Source: Lotus japonicus (taxonomy: Eukaryota > Streptophyta > Magnoliopsida > Fabales > Fabaceae). From it: 64,000 bases of DNA. The translations under genes and the position numbers were made by a program. The notes below the pieces were generated by a model. That model searched no databases, was not told the DNA's origin, and worked only from the letters and a program-made list of their open reading frames with translations. Of this stretch, positions 1 to 10,729 are shown piece after piece; position 1 is the first letter of the stretch, and every line of letters begins with the position of its first letter. The DNA lies in NCBI RefSeq assembly GCF_012489685.1, contig NC_080044.1:77238732-77302731 (forward strand), written 5' to 3'.

Positions 1-79
1 AACCGTTAAAATTTAAAAATATTAGATCCAACGGTACATATGAAACTGAAGCACCGTGTGTCAGTTTGAGACGAAACCT
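1..79 (+). mobile_element. Right-end fragment of a Mutator-like element (tentative)
   Basis: The first ~79 bases resemble, at roughly two-thirds identity by eye, the right end of the complete MULE at 50483-51532: both have an AT-rich stretch, then 'aacggt..atatgaaa', then 'caccgtg', and a closing 'ga.gacaa.acc'. The left end would lie outside the window, so the target duplication cannot be tested. Related ends without transposase are typical of non-autonomous families. Low confidence. Confidence 0.3.
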
Positions 80-1114
80 TAAGTTTACCACTTAATTCTT
101 AGATTCATAACTTGTCGAGTTTTCTGTTTACGACTCTTAAAACAAAGATAAGGGACCAGAATCCCTATTTTGGGTGTCAATAAATTATTTCCCAAATAGA
201 TATTTTGGAAGCATAAGGTTGTATAAGAATGGAATTCTCCTTCTAGCCTTTCTTTGTCCATCTATACCCACCTCACACGTGTTGTTGCCAATTAACAAAA
301 CGGGGGCCCATTCACATAAAGCATTCCAATGTCCATCGTGGGCCTCATAGATGATGATGGCATTGGCCACATTTTTTTTTTGCTGAAACTCGCTTTCTTC
401 TCCCTCCTCCTCCCATTTCATTCCATACATTCATGCCTGCCTGTCACTGCTTTGAAAGGCCTGGAATTGCGAGGGATTAATAGGAGACAATGTCACAATG
501 GAATGAAGCAAATTAGTACAATTGTCCACATACACAACATTAACAAATGTTTTCGAAGATGGAAACGACAGAATTTAATTACTTGTTCACATATCATACA
601 TGCCATATGTTTAGGGAAAGTGGGTGCACTTTGCTGTCACATTATGGAGGGTGGGTTTCTTCTTTGCCGTGTAAACTTTCTCATTCATCACCATTTTGCA
701 ATGCAATTCCGTTCCTTACACACGTTCCCATGTCTACATTCTTCAAGTTGTTGTCCGGTGGGAAATAACACATAATAAATTTGTAAAGATGAATAATATT
801 TTTGAAAAGAAGTCCTTGTATTTGTATGTGCAGGTCAGACAAGTCTACACTGAATTATTCTAAAAATTAATCCACTTATGAATCGTATTTTTGTGCTAAA
901 ATTAATGTGCAAAGAACTTTATTTTTTATAACTTTTTCATGGTGATTAAAAGCTGTGCAGGATTACCTATTTCCAATATATATCCAGCTCACACCTTAAC
1001 TCAAACAACGAAAGTGATGACTGATAAGCAACGAAGAGGATAAGGTTTCAAAAACACTTGAGAAGAGAAGCCTTTATATAGTTGAATAAGGAAGACAAGA
1101 GAAGTGGTTTACTG
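80..1114. other. Intergenic DNA, no gene recognised
   Basis: AT-rich spacer. Short open frames near 185-775 on both strands have no recognisable domain and no supporting splice or promoter context, so they are not called. Before the Tat insertion this DNA would have been continuous with the sequence now upstream of the HD-Zip gene. Confidence 0.5.
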
Positions 1115-1200
1115 CACTACTAAAAATAGCTATTTAAGTGGCATTGCTATGTTATTAGTGATGAAACTTAAAAATCCGTCGCAAATATTTACGGATTTGA
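1115..1200 (+). mobile_element. CACTA-type terminus fragment
   Basis: The sequence starts with CACTACTAAAAATAGC, the classic form of an En/Spm (CACTA) terminal inverted repeat, followed by subterminal motifs (aatccgtcgcaaat) of the kind repeated in CACTA subtermini. No matching opposite end was found within the window; the copy appears truncated or is interrupted by the downstream retrotransposon. No transposase is seen. Confidence 0.35.
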
Positions 1201-1918
1201 TTCAACATGACAAAATGGAACACGAAATATAATGGAATGGAAAATAATAAGATAAAAAATAATAATTTTCATTATTTAAATATTTTATGATGAAGAGAAA
1301 ATGAATTATCATTTCTTTATATGGATAATAGATGAAACAAAGTTATGAATTTTCAAATTTACTTTTTTTAAACCATATGTATCATCTATTGAGATAATCA
1401 TATTCGATTTAGGTGTGATAAAGGTTAATTCTCTCCAAGAAACGTTTATAAGGATTGATTTTTCGATCTCAGAAGTTCAAATAACCATTTTTAACTGTCG
1501 CGACAGACACGCCTAAAAATATTTAATCTTGATCACACATAATTAGTCACATGACTATTAAATTGTTTTAATCATTTTCATAAGATACTGTTGGCCCAAT
1601 ATTTTGGCCCAAGAAAGAAAAACGCATTCAGCCCAAAACTCTCGAGGAAGTCGAATTCTGACTAAAGAAAGGAAGAGGAAGTTGCACCAAGTTAATGGGG
1701 CGGCAAAACTCGACAACAACAATTACTGCTAAACACAGGCACATGTAACACGTGCCACACTGACCAAGTCAAATTCCCCCCACGATGGTCGAAAACATGG
1801 CCAGGAAACGGTTGGAGCAGTTGAAGCACACGATCTCCACCACCATGCGCAGAACTTCCGGAGCAAGCATCAGATCGTGGGAGAAACCAGACCCACTAAC
1901 ACGCAGAACACGAAACTC

Positions 1919-1926
1919 TATAAATA
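1919..1926 (+). promoter_or_regulatory. LTR TATA box
   Basis: TATAAATA in the 5' LTR, about 268 bases before the AATAAA. It should set the start of the genomic RNA near 1950. An identical box lies in the 3' LTR at 15521-15528 and could fire outward toward the HD-Zip gene. Confidence 0.7.
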
Positions 1927-2186
1927 GGAGAATCCAATTCAGAAAGAGGGTTCCCAACTCAAACTCTGAAAAATTCACCAGAAAGCTCTAATGTCCGCAT
2001 CAATGAGACTCAAGGAGCAAAACGTGATGATGAAGGAGTACGTTACAGAACCAACACTTTAGTTTCCCCGCATTTCAGTTTGTTGATTTCCAGTTCTTCT
2101 GTGCAGTTTGTTTGTCGAAATCTGCAGTTCATGTAGTTTTCATGTTATTTTAGTTTGTTTGACTGTTTTGTAATCGACTCGTATTC

Positions 2187-2192
2187 AATAAA
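2187..2192 (+). terminator. LTR polyadenylation signal
   Basis: AATAAA downstream of the LTR TATA box. In the 3' LTR copy it would terminate the genomic RNA. Position and spacing fit an LTR R region. Confidence 0.55.
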
Positions 2193-2346
2193 TTCCAGTT
2201 TCATCTGAGCTGCTTGTTATTGTCGAAAACACATTTATGTACACACAACACTTTGGCAAAGCGTTTTCTCAAAAGGACCCTGAAATCTAAACTTCCTTTA
2301 GTCGAACTAAGAGGATATTTGTTTACCAAAAATCCGTGTAAACAAA

Positions 2347-2366
2347 TTGGCACGCCCAGTGGGACC
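2347..2366 (+). other. Primer binding site candidate
   Basis: TTGGCACGCCCAGTGGGACC begins two bases after the 5' LTR, where the minus-strand primer site of an LTR element belongs. I could not assign the complementary tRNA with certainty from memory. Confidence 0.6.
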
Positions 2367-2460
2367 ATTTTTGTGAAAACTAAGTTTTACAGAAGCGTTT
2401 TGTGTGTTTTGTTTGCTGCATGCTATTTGGTATTTGCTACTTGCCTTGATTGTGATTTAT

Positions 2461-5400
2461 ATGCGCCTGAGAAGTGGTAAGACTATAAGTATGGCAAGCA
2501 ATCGAGGGAGGACTTCCCCCCAAGGGTCTAACGTGGGCAATCAGGGTAGTCCCGGGGGAAGTAGTGGTAATAATAATGAAGAAGTGTCTACTGGAATGGG
2601 GCATGGCACCACTATGTCAACCCAGAATGTAGCAATTTCTGCAGTTGCAGAAATGCCTGTATCTACATCAGTACAGGCACAAATTGTTCCAACAGTTACG
2701 ATGGAAAACATGCCTTATGGTATGCCTACGTCTATGATGCAAGGCATACAAAGCACGTATTCGACGTTCCCTGAAAATGTTCCTCCATTCGGTATACCCC
2801 CTTTTGGGGCAAATGGAACAATGCTAAATTTGGGGAGTCGAGTTAGCCCTTCTATTCCTGGATCTAGTTCACAAATTTATTTATCTACAGGTATGAACAC
2901 TGGTTCACTTCAAGCCATTAGGCAGCAAGTAGATGATAGTAACCATGAAATGGTTAACATGTTATCTCGACAGATAGGTGAGCTAATCAACCCTGTGCTC
3001 CAAAATAATAATGCCAATAATCAGCATTTGGCACGACAGATGGATCGTTTGGCGACAGCCCTGGGGGCACCAGTCGAGATCCAATCGGCGCCAGGGATCA
3101 ACCAAATCCCGTTGCCTAACCATGTCCCTGCCCCTGTGCGCTATCAGGTGCCGCAACACCAAGAGATGAGGGCAAACCCTTTGTACGAGGCAGTGCAGCC
3201 GCCATTGCAAAATGTATATATGGTAAACAGGGAAGAACACACTGATGGTGTGCTAGAAAGAATTCGACACCAGAACGCTGGGGGGCAACAAAATGTTGCT
3301 GCTGTGGTGGAGCAACTGTTGAACCAACATGGTTTCAACGTGGGTTTCGCGAATAGACCCCATTTTGTGTCAGCCTTTACAGAGGAGGTTCTCGAATCAG
3401 AACTTCCTCGAGGCTGGAAGGTCCCCAAATTCACTAAGTTCTCGGGGGATTCAGGAGAGTCCACTGTAGAACACATAGCCAGGTACCAAATCGAAGCAGG
3501 AGACCTAGCCATCAATGAAAATTTAAAAATGAAGTACTTCCCGAGTTCTTTAACCAAGAATGCATTTACCTGGTTCACCACCCTCGCTCCTAGGTCAGTC
3601 CATACATGGGCTCAGTTGGAAAGAATTTTCCATGAACAGTTCTTTAGGGGAGAGTGCAAAGTAAGTTTGAAGGATCTGGCTAGTGTTAAAAGAAAGCCAA
3701 CAGAGTCTATTGATGATTACCTAAACAGGTTTAGGATGCTTAAATCTCGATGTTTCACCCATGTCCCTGAACACGAGCTAGTTGTCTTAGCCGCTGGTGG
3801 TCTAGAGTATTCCATTAGAAAGAAAATCGACACTCAGTATATTCGAGATATGTCTTTACTCGCAGATAGAGTGAGGCACATCGAATTACTAAAGGCCGAA
3901 AAGTCCGAGGAAAGGGCCAAGACTACTAAGTGGCCAAAGAAGGAGAAGGTAGCGTACATAGACGCGGATTCAGTATGTCAAAATCCATGTGTTTATCGAG
4001 AAGTCCCTGCAGACGTCGATTTAAATGATGTCAATCTGGCTGAACTTCAGCCAGGGGATCCTTATGTTTGTAAAGCATTGAAACCACGTGAAAACAAACT
4101 TGGGGAGGAAAACCCCAAGAACACGATTCCTGCTGTGAAAACTTATACTTTTGATGTGACCAAATGTGATGCAATCTATGATATACTTGTGTCTGATGGT
4201 TTGCTTGTGGTCCCTAAAGACCAAAAACTTCCTTCTCCTGAACAAAGGAAGGGGAAGAAATATTGCAAATATCACAACTTTTTTGGTCATTGGACCTCAC
4301 AATGTGTTCGTTTCAGGGATCTTGTGCAGGGGGCATTGGACTCGGGAAGGCTCAAGTATGACGAAAAAGCCAAAAGCCAAATGAAGATTGACTCCGACCC
4401 ACTGCAGGTAGCTGAAGCCAATTACGTGGAACCTTTCTACATTGGCATGGTTGACATTTCTGAGAAGCTGAATCTGGGCCTGACACTCGAGGAGGCAAAG
4501 GAGGAAAACACGGCTGTCGAAGAACCAGACGTCGTGAAAGAGGTGAGCCTAGAGGAGGTTTACCCCAAGGCAGGGGAAACTCTTGTCGAGTTTTTGTCAC
4601 GAAGCAAAGATAGCGAGAAAGAGATCATGCTTTGTCCTCGATGTAGTGCCGTTTTCGACAAGTCAGCAGCTAAAGCCTATCAAGATTCTGAGATGAAGAG
4701 GCATTACCAGAGCAAAATGCCTGTGTCTAGAAGGTTGAAGTATCCCCACGAGGAGTGGGTTGAGAGGGATCAAGAACTCGATGGCCACAAAGGCCAGAGG
4801 TCAAGAATCAAGGACAAGACTTATGTCCCTGATGCTGGTTTGCCAAAGAATCAATGGTTTAGGCCAGCACCCCCAAGACCAAAACCATACCCCAAGTGGC
4901 AGAAAATCGACTTAGGCCAGGGGTCATCTTACATCAACAATTCCCGTGTGTCGCGGAACTATTCCTATGGCTCTGGGAATTATTATGCTCCTGAGCAAAT
5001 GACTAGAACTCAATTCAGATGTTTCCTGAGGAAAAGAAAAGCTGAGAGAGAAAGAGGCGGTAAGTTCCGTTCATTATGGGACATAAAGCCAGAAGACAAC
5101 CCTCACAAGGAACCTAGTGTGGGGTCAATCATCAACCAGCTCGACCATGCTATCAAACAGGGAACAGTTGTGCCCCCAAACCCGGCCAGAGAAAAAGGGA
5201 AAGATGTGGCTGAGGACGAGGATGAAGACATGCTCGACGATTTCGATGATAGCGATGGGGAAGATCTCAACATCATCTGCATAGTGTCTATCTTACCCGC
5301 TGAATTCGACAGGATCTCGGAGGTCACCGAGAATGAAGAAGACTACTACGACGAGGAGGAGCCAGATGACAACCCCTTGTGCTACTACGTGATGCAAAAA

Positions 5401-6093
5401 GGATCCGTCGAAGACGAAAGAGCTATTTTCCAGAGGCCAACGGAGCAGATGAAAAGCCACTTGAAGCCGTTATTCGTTTGGGCCAAAGTCGACGAAAAAG
5501 GAGTCAATAAAGTTCTTGTCGACGGAGGGGCCACGATCAATTTAATGCCTAAGTTTATGCTCAAGAAGCTAGGCAAAACTGAAGCAGACTTAATCCCTCA
5601 CGACATGGTCCTTTCCGACTATGAAGGGAAGACAGGTTCTTCTTTAGGAGCAATTATGATGAGCATAACCGTAGGAACGGTGGCCCGTTCCACATTGTTC
5701 ATCGTGGTGCCCTCAAAAGCCAACTACAACCTGCTATTGGGGAGAGAATGGATCCACGGCGTGGGGGAAGTGCCCTCAACTCTGCACCAACGTATTTCCA
5801 TTTGGAAAGCAGATGGAGTCGTCGAGAACGTGCAAGCAGATCAGAACTACTACTTAGCGGAGACAGGTTACGTCAGCAAGAAAAATTTCGAAAAGAGTTT
5901 AGCCACAATTGCTCCTCTAGACACAGTGGCCTCTCAATATTTCAACCCGTATTCGGAGTACTCGGTGACGTTGGATCCCATCAGGGGTTTAAACCTTAAT
6001 GAAGCGTACAAACCTGATGCCATGAGTGGATGGCACAGCGATGAAGAAAAGGATGCCACAACTGAGTGGCAAAATGAGGTTAAAGATGATTAA
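2461..6093 (+). CDS. Tat gag-protease polyprotein
   Basis: Structural and protease polyprotein of the Tat element, 1210 residues from ATG 2461 (MRLRSGKTIS); the frame is open upstream but has no earlier ATG. Residues ~320-470 form a retrotransposon gag domain (FTKFSGDSGES ... IDDYLNRFR). A Cys/His motif (CKYHNFFGHWTSQC) lies near residue 602 and probably binds RNA. An acidic stretch follows near residue 920. An aspartic protease motif, LVDGGATINLMP, sits near residue 1020. The frame ends in TAA at 6091-6093, directly before two perfect hairpins, and overlaps the pol frame (+1) by about 65 bases, so pol must be reached by frameshifting, splicing or re-initiation. No internal stop is present, so Gag-PR looks intact. 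Confidence 0.9.
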   Translation: MRLRSGKTISMASNRGRTSPQGSNVGNQGSPGGSSGNNNEEVSTGMGHGTTMSTQNVAISAVAEMPVSTSVQAQIVPTVTMENMPYGMPTSMMQGIQSTYSTFPENVPPFGIPPFGANGTMLNLGSRVSPSIPGSSSQIYLSTGMNTGSLQAIRQQVDDSNHEMVNMLSRQIGELINPVLQNNNANNQHLARQMDRLATALGAPVEIQSAPGINQIPLPNHVPAPVRYQVPQHQEMRANPLYEAVQPPLQNVYMVNREEHTDGVLERIRHQNAGGQQNVAAVVEQLLNQHGFNVGFANRPHFVSAFTEEVLESELPRGWKVPKFTKFSGDSGESTVEHIARYQIEAGDLAINENLKMKYFPSSLTKNAFTWFTTLAPRSVHTWAQLERIFHEQFFRGECKVSLKDLASVKRKPTESIDDYLNRFRMLKSRCFTHVPEHELVVLAAGGLEYSIRKKIDTQYIRDMSLLADRVRHIELLKAEKSEERAKTTKWPKKEKVAYIDADSVCQNPCVYREVPADVDLNDVNLAELQPGDPYVCKALKPRENKLGEENPKNTIPAVKTYTFDVTKCDAIYDILVSDGLLVVPKDQKLPSPEQRKGKKYCKYHNFFGHWTSQCVRFRDLVQGALDSGRLKYDEKAKSQMKIDSDPLQVAEANYVEPFYIGMVDISEKLNLGLTLEEAKEENTAVEEPDVVKEVSLEEVYPKAGETLVEFLSRSKDSEKEIMLCPRCSAVFDKSAAKAYQDSEMKRHYQSKMPVSRRLKYPHEEWVERDQELDGHKGQRSRIKDKTYVPDAGLPKNQWFRPAPPRPKPYPKWQKIDLGQGSSYINNSRVSRNYSYGSGNYYAPEQMTRTQFRCFLRKRKAERERGGKFRSLWDIKPEDNPHKEPSVGSIINQLDHAIKQGTVVPPNPAREKGKDVAEDEDEDMLDDFDDSDGEDLNIICIVSILPAEFDRISEVTENEEDYYDEEEPDDNPLCYYVMQKGSVEDERAIFQRPTEQMKSHLKPLFVWAKVDEKGVNKVLVDGGATINLMPKFMLKKLGKTEADLIPHDMVLSDYEGKTGSSLGAIMMSITVGTVARSTLFIVVPSKANYNLLLGREWIHGVGEVPSTLHQRISIWKADGVVENVQADQNYYLAETGYVSKKNFEKSLATIAPLDTVASQYFNPYSEYSVTLDPIRGLNLNEAYKPDAMSGWHSDEEKDATTEWQNEVKDD

Positions 6094-9000
6094 TTCGAGC
6101 CTAGCTCGAATTTCGGCTTACGCAGCCGAAAACAGAATAAGGACGGCCTTAGAGGCCGCAAGAATAGCCAAAGAAATGGCTACTGACGAAGCCAAGGCCT
6201 CAATTCTTCCTGTCGAAATGACATCTCAGGAGGAGGCAAAAGCACAGAAGGATAACACGTGCATAAGGAAAAACGAGCAGAGTGTCGATGAATGCGAATT
6301 CGAGGACCTTTGCAATTTGAGGCTAGATTGCATCTACGATGACGGCCCATTAGGCTTCGAAAAGCCAGTGGTCGACATGTCCAAGAAAATGGAAGCACAA
6401 GACCCTTTAGAAGAAGTGGACCTGGGTGATGGCTCAGAAAAGAGGCCAACATACATCAGTGCTCTTATTGACCCAGAATTAAAGGATAAGATGGTGAAAT
6501 TACTCAAGGAATTCAAAGACTGTTTCGCTTGGGATTACGATGAAATGCCTGGCCTCAGTCGAGAATTGGTGGAATTGAAGTTACCCATCAAAGAAGACAA
6601 GAAACCAGCCAAGCAATTACCCAGGAGGTTCCATCCAGATGTGTTGGTAAAAATCAAGGGAGAAATTGAAAGGCTCCTTAGGTGTAAGTTTATCAGAACG
6701 GCTCGATATGTGGACTGGTTAGCCAACGTGGTTCCAGTGATCAAAAAGAACGGCAAGATGAGAGTTTGCATTGATTTTCGAGATCTTAACGCTGCCACTC
6801 CAAAAGACGAGTATCACATGCCTATTGCTGAAATGATGGTGGATTCAGCTGCTGGTCATGAATACTTAAGCTTGTTGGATGGTTACTCAGGCTACAATCA
6901 AATCTTCATAGCAGAAGAGGATGTGTCGAAAACAGCTTTTCGATGTCCTGGTGCCTTAGGGACATACGAGTGGGTGGTCATGCCATTCGGATTGAAAAAC
7001 GCTGGCGCGACCTACCAAAGGGTAATGAATACCATTTTTCATGATTTTATTGAAACTTTCATGCAGGTTTACATTGATGATAATGTGGTAAAGTCCCCAT
7101 CAAGGGATGACCATTTATCTCATCTGAGGAAATCCTTTGAGAGGATGAGGAAATATGGCTTAAAGATGAATCCCCTTAAATGTGCTTTTGGTGTTATTGC
7201 AGGTATTTTTTGGGTTTTGTGGTGCACAAAAAGGGCATCGAAATCAACAAAAATAAAGCTAAAGCCATTCTCGACACAAGTCCACCAACCAGCAAGAAGC
7301 AACTACAATCGTTATTGGGGAAGATTAACTTCCTAAGGAGATTCATTACCAACCTCAGTGAAAAGACCAAGTCATTTTCTCCGCTTCTTCGACTAAAAAA
7401 GGAAGATGTGTTCCGCTGGGAGGCAGAGCACCAAAAGGCATTCGATGAACTCAAGAAGTACTTGTCCAATCCACCTGTAATGGTACCACCCATCAAGGGG
7501 AGGCCAATGAAGCTGTATATTTCTGCCACAGATGAAACCATCGGGAGCATGCTGGCTCAAGAAGATGAAGATGGCAACGAAAGAGCCATATTTTATTTAA
7601 GTAGGGTGTTAAATAGCGCAGAAACTCGATACACTATGATCGAGAAATTGTGTCTATGCCTGTACTTCTCTTGTGTAAAGTTGAAATATTATATAAAGCC
7701 AATCGATGTAATGGTTTTTTCTCATTATGATATAATAAAGCACATGTTATCCAAACCAATCTTGCATAGTCGAATTGGTAAATGGGCTTTGGCCCTAACC
7801 GAATATTCATTAACTTACACCCCATTAAAAGCGATTAAAGGGCAGGCGGTTGCTGATTTCTTGGCAGATCACACCATGCCTAGAGAGATCATAACCTATG
7901 TGGGCATACAGCCTTGGAAGTTATATTTCGACGGTTCCAGCCATAAGAATGGAACTGGAATCGGGATGTTTATCATGTCCCCGCAGGGCATCCCCACTAA
8001 ATTCAAATTTAGGATCAAGAGTAATTGCTCGAACAATGAGGTCGAGTATGAGGCACTGATATCAGGCCTCGAGATCTTGCTAGCTCTCGGGGCAAAGAAT
8101 GTTGTCGTGAAAGGGGATTCTGAGTTGGTAGTAAAGCAGCTTACCAAAGAATACAAGTGCGTTAGTGAGCATCTAGCCAAATATTATGTGAAAGCAAGCA
8201 ATTTGTTGGCTAAATTCGACGAAGCTGGAATAGGACATGTTCCTAGAATAGAGAACCAAGAAGCCAATGAATTGGCGCAGATTGCTTCTGGGTATATGAT
8301 AGATAGACTAAAGTTAACAGAGTTAATCAAGATCAAAGAAAAACTGAGTCCTTCAGATCTCGACATTATGGTCATTGATAATCTAACTCCTGACGATTGG
8401 AGAAAGCCAATTGTCGAATACCTGCAGAACCCAGTGGGGTCAACTGATAGAAAAGTCAAGTATAGAGCTCTAAGTTACACCATTTTAGGCAACGAGTTGT
8501 TTAAAAAGAACGTCGACGGCACACTGTTGAAATGCTTAAGCGAAGACGACGCATTTATAGCAGTATCAGCTGCTCACGATGGCCTGTGTGGTGCTCACCA
8601 AGCAGGGGCCAAAATGAAATGGATTCTATTTAGACAAGGTTTGTATTGGCCAACTATCATGAAAAATTGCATCGAGTACGCAAAAGGTTGTCAAGATTGC
8701 CAAAAACACTCAGGAATCCAGCATGTGCCAGCTAGTGAATTGCACTCTATTATCAAGCCATGGCCTTTTAGGGGATGGGCAATAGACTTAATTGGCGAAA
8801 TTCACCCAGCTTCATCAAAGCAGCACAAGTATATCATTGTGGCAGTCGACTATTTCACTAAATGGGTCGAAGCCATCCCACTACAAAACGTAACACAGGA
8901 AACGGTGATCGAGTTCATACAAAACCACATTGTATATCGATTTGGATTGCCAGAGTCCATTACAACGGACCAAGGCACGGTGTTTGTGGGACGCAAAGTG

Positions 9001-9660
9001 GCAGCCTTCGCAGAATCTTGGGGCATCAAGCTTTTGACCTCGACCCCTTACTACGCTCAGGCTAATGGCCAAGTAGAAGCAGCCAACAAAGTCCTAATAA
9101 GCTTGATCAAGAAGCATGTGGGTCGAAAACCAAAAAACTGGCATGAATCTTTAAGCCAAGTCCTATGGGCTTACCGGAATTCACCAAGGGAAGCGACAGG
9201 AACGACGCCTTTTCGACTGGCCTATGGCCAAGAAGCCGTATTGCCCGCAGAGGTATACTTGCAATCATGTCGAATTCAAAGGCAAGAAGAAATCCCAAGC
9301 GACGTTTACTGGAATATGATGCTAGATGAAATGGTCAACCTCGACGAAGAAAGGCTCTTGGCACTAGACGTCTTAACAAGGCAAAAGGATCGCATAGCTA
9401 AAGCATACAACAAAAAGGTTAGAGATCGATCTTTTATTACAGGGGATTATGTGTGGAAAGTTATTCTCCCAATGGATAAAAAGGATAGAGTTTATGGAAA
9501 ATGGACCCCCAGTTGGGAAGGGCCATTTACAGTCGAGAAAACGTTACCCAATAATGCTTACGTGATCAAGGAATTGGGCAATCAAAGTCAATGTGTTACG
9601 ATAAATGGCAAGTATTTAAAAGCATATAAGCCAATGTTGCACGAATGTAAAATCGAATGA
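6026..9660 (+). pseudogene. Tat pol (RT, dual RNase H, integrase), one frameshift
   Basis: Replication polyprotein. Reverse transcriptase spans ~6580-7200, with the catalytic YIDD at ~7070-7081. Near 7200-7215, in a T-rich tract after 'gcaggtattttttggg', the frame shifts by one base, consistent with loss of one nucleotide. The downstream frame then holds the RT-linked RNase H (~7430-7870), a second RNase H-like domain starting YFDGSSHKNGTG with D-E-D acidic residues (~7920-8300), an integrase HHCC zinc motif (~8575-8710), and a D-D-E core with D in AIDLIGE, D in TTDQGTVF and E in GQVEAANK. A WEGPF motif follows; no chromodomain. Apart from the frameshift both frames are open, so the break looks recent. 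Confidence 0.9.
6092..6131 (+). promoter_or_regulatory. Tandem stem-loops at the gag-pro/pol junction
   Basis: Two perfect hairpins overlap the gag-protease stop codon. The first pairs 6092-6100 with 6104-6112 (AATTCGAGC, loop CTA). The second pairs 6111-6118 with 6124-6131 (TTTCGGCT, loop TACGC). They share two bases, so they may alternate or stack. Their location, where translation must leave one frame for the +1 frame of pol, suggests a recoding stimulator; this is inference. Confidence 0.5.
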
Positions 9661-9743
9661 AACATGAACGATAAAATTGCCAAATTATATTCATTAATCG
9701 AAAAACGTTACAAGTATGGCAAAATACAAGTAAAACTAGAAAC

Positions 9744-10217
9744 CTAAAAAGGAAAAATGGCTCTGTATCCGTCATATTTAGCTTGCATGGGTGCTAATCG
9801 ACCCACCAGCGCCACCATCTGGCCCTCAAGTCGAGCCTTCTTTTGACGAGCAACCAGGTCTTCAAGGGAGGCTGCAAGAATCGCGACAACTGACTGAACA
9901 AGACCTTCAGGATCTTGCTGATCCAAAGAGGCCTGGAGAAAATCGAATTTATCCCTCCACTCATCTATTTGGTGTTCTTGAAAGAACACCATTACTGAAA
10001 GTTCCCGGAACTCTTCAAACAGAGGCTTGGCCTCCAAGAGAAGCCCCTGGAACTCCTGAAGAGGAATTCTAACGCGCGCAACGATTGGCCTATGAAGTAG
10101 TTGATCAATGAGCCCTAAAAGCTCATCAAGGCCAGCAGAGGAGTCATACAGGTTCTGGAAAAGGTTCTCTTGGAAAGCCAAGTCCTTGATACGACGAAGA
10201 ATTAGTCTGCTATCCAT
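9744..10217 (-). CDS. Antisense ORF of the Tat element, unknown helical protein
   Basis: A 157-residue ORF on the minus strand starting with ATG at 10217 and converging on pol, whose stop is 83 bases away. The protein is leucine- and glutamate-rich with predicted helical stretches (QEFQGLLLEAKPLFEEF; SLEDLVARQKKARLEG). No domain was recognised. A TATA-like box 91 bases upstream suggests its own promoter. It follows the larger antisense gene in the same direction and could be a separate gene or a relic of a 3' exon. Extra ORFs in this position are known in the Tat lineage; the function is unknown. Confidence 0.6.
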   Translation of the reverse strand: MDSRLILRRIKDLAFQENLFQNLYDSSAGLDELLGLIDQLLHRPIVARVRIPLQEFQGLLLEAKPLFEEFRELSVMVFFQEHQIDEWRDKFDFLQASLDQQDPEGLVQSVVAILAASLEDLVARQKKARLEGQMVALVGRLAPMQAKYDGYRAIFPF

Positions 10218-10307
10218 GGTGAAGAATGAAAGGTTCTTGGATCGCAGAAAGAAGGGAAGAATGGAAAGAAAAGAGTTGCTGTTGAAAGACGAGTAGAAAA
10301 CTGCTTC

Positions 10308-10314
10308 ATTTATA
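10308..10314 (-). promoter_or_regulatory. TATA box of the small antisense gene
   Basis: The minus strand reads ACTATAAATGAAG; the TATA element lies about 91 bases upstream of the ATG at 10217, giving room for a short 5' UTR. Sequence match only. Confidence 0.5.
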
Positions 10315-10729
10315 GTAGGGAAGTAACAAACAGACGTATTAATGCAAGCATGCAGTTACCAAAGCGTCAGCCAAACACGGCAAGCCACGTCAACCACTAC
10401 CACAAGTGAAGGAAATTCTTGAGTCGTTGAACAGAAACGTGATAAAAGCGTTATAAATTATCGTGGTTTTCCAAGAAACTTGGAAGCTGAAAGGTTAGAT
10501 TAAGCACCAAGTTAAAAGGTGAGGTTTAGCAATTCAATGCAAGGAGTAATGTAGCGAAAGCTGATTCAACGATAAAATGCAAATCGAGAAATAAAGCATG
10601 TCGAGCATTGCCAATACAAAGTCATTCATTAATTAGAATCGAATAGAGTTACAGGACGGGAATGATAAAGTTGGCAACAAAGGCCATAATAGATCCATGG
10701 CCATTACAATAAAGCAACAATTATGAAGC

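Larger units (their letters stand above)
1589..2344 (+). repeat. 5' LTR of Tat retrotransposon
   Basis: 756 bp, starting TGTTGGCCCAATATTTTGG and ending GTGTAAACA. It matches the copy at 15191-15946 with four substitutions and no indel by eye (near 1750, 2045, 2209 and 2294). It contains a TATA box (1919-1926) and an AATAAA signal (2187-2192) in the order expected for U3-R-U5. Short opposing ORFs inside it occur in both LTRs and are not considered genes. Confidence 0.95.

Noticed and set aside
185..775. Overlapping ORFs on both strands near the window start
   Set aside because: No domain, no splice or promoter support, low-complexity His/Phe/Ser-rich translations.
1769..1991. Overlapping ~68-codon ORFs on both strands, repeated at 15371-15593
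   Set aside because: They lie inside the two LTRs, are identical because the LTRs are, and overlap the LTR TATA box. No domain; by-products of LTR sequence.
2404..2460. Upstream extension of the Tat gag frame
   Set aside because: It begins with GTG and has no ATG; the ATG at 2461 encodes a start typical of the lineage.
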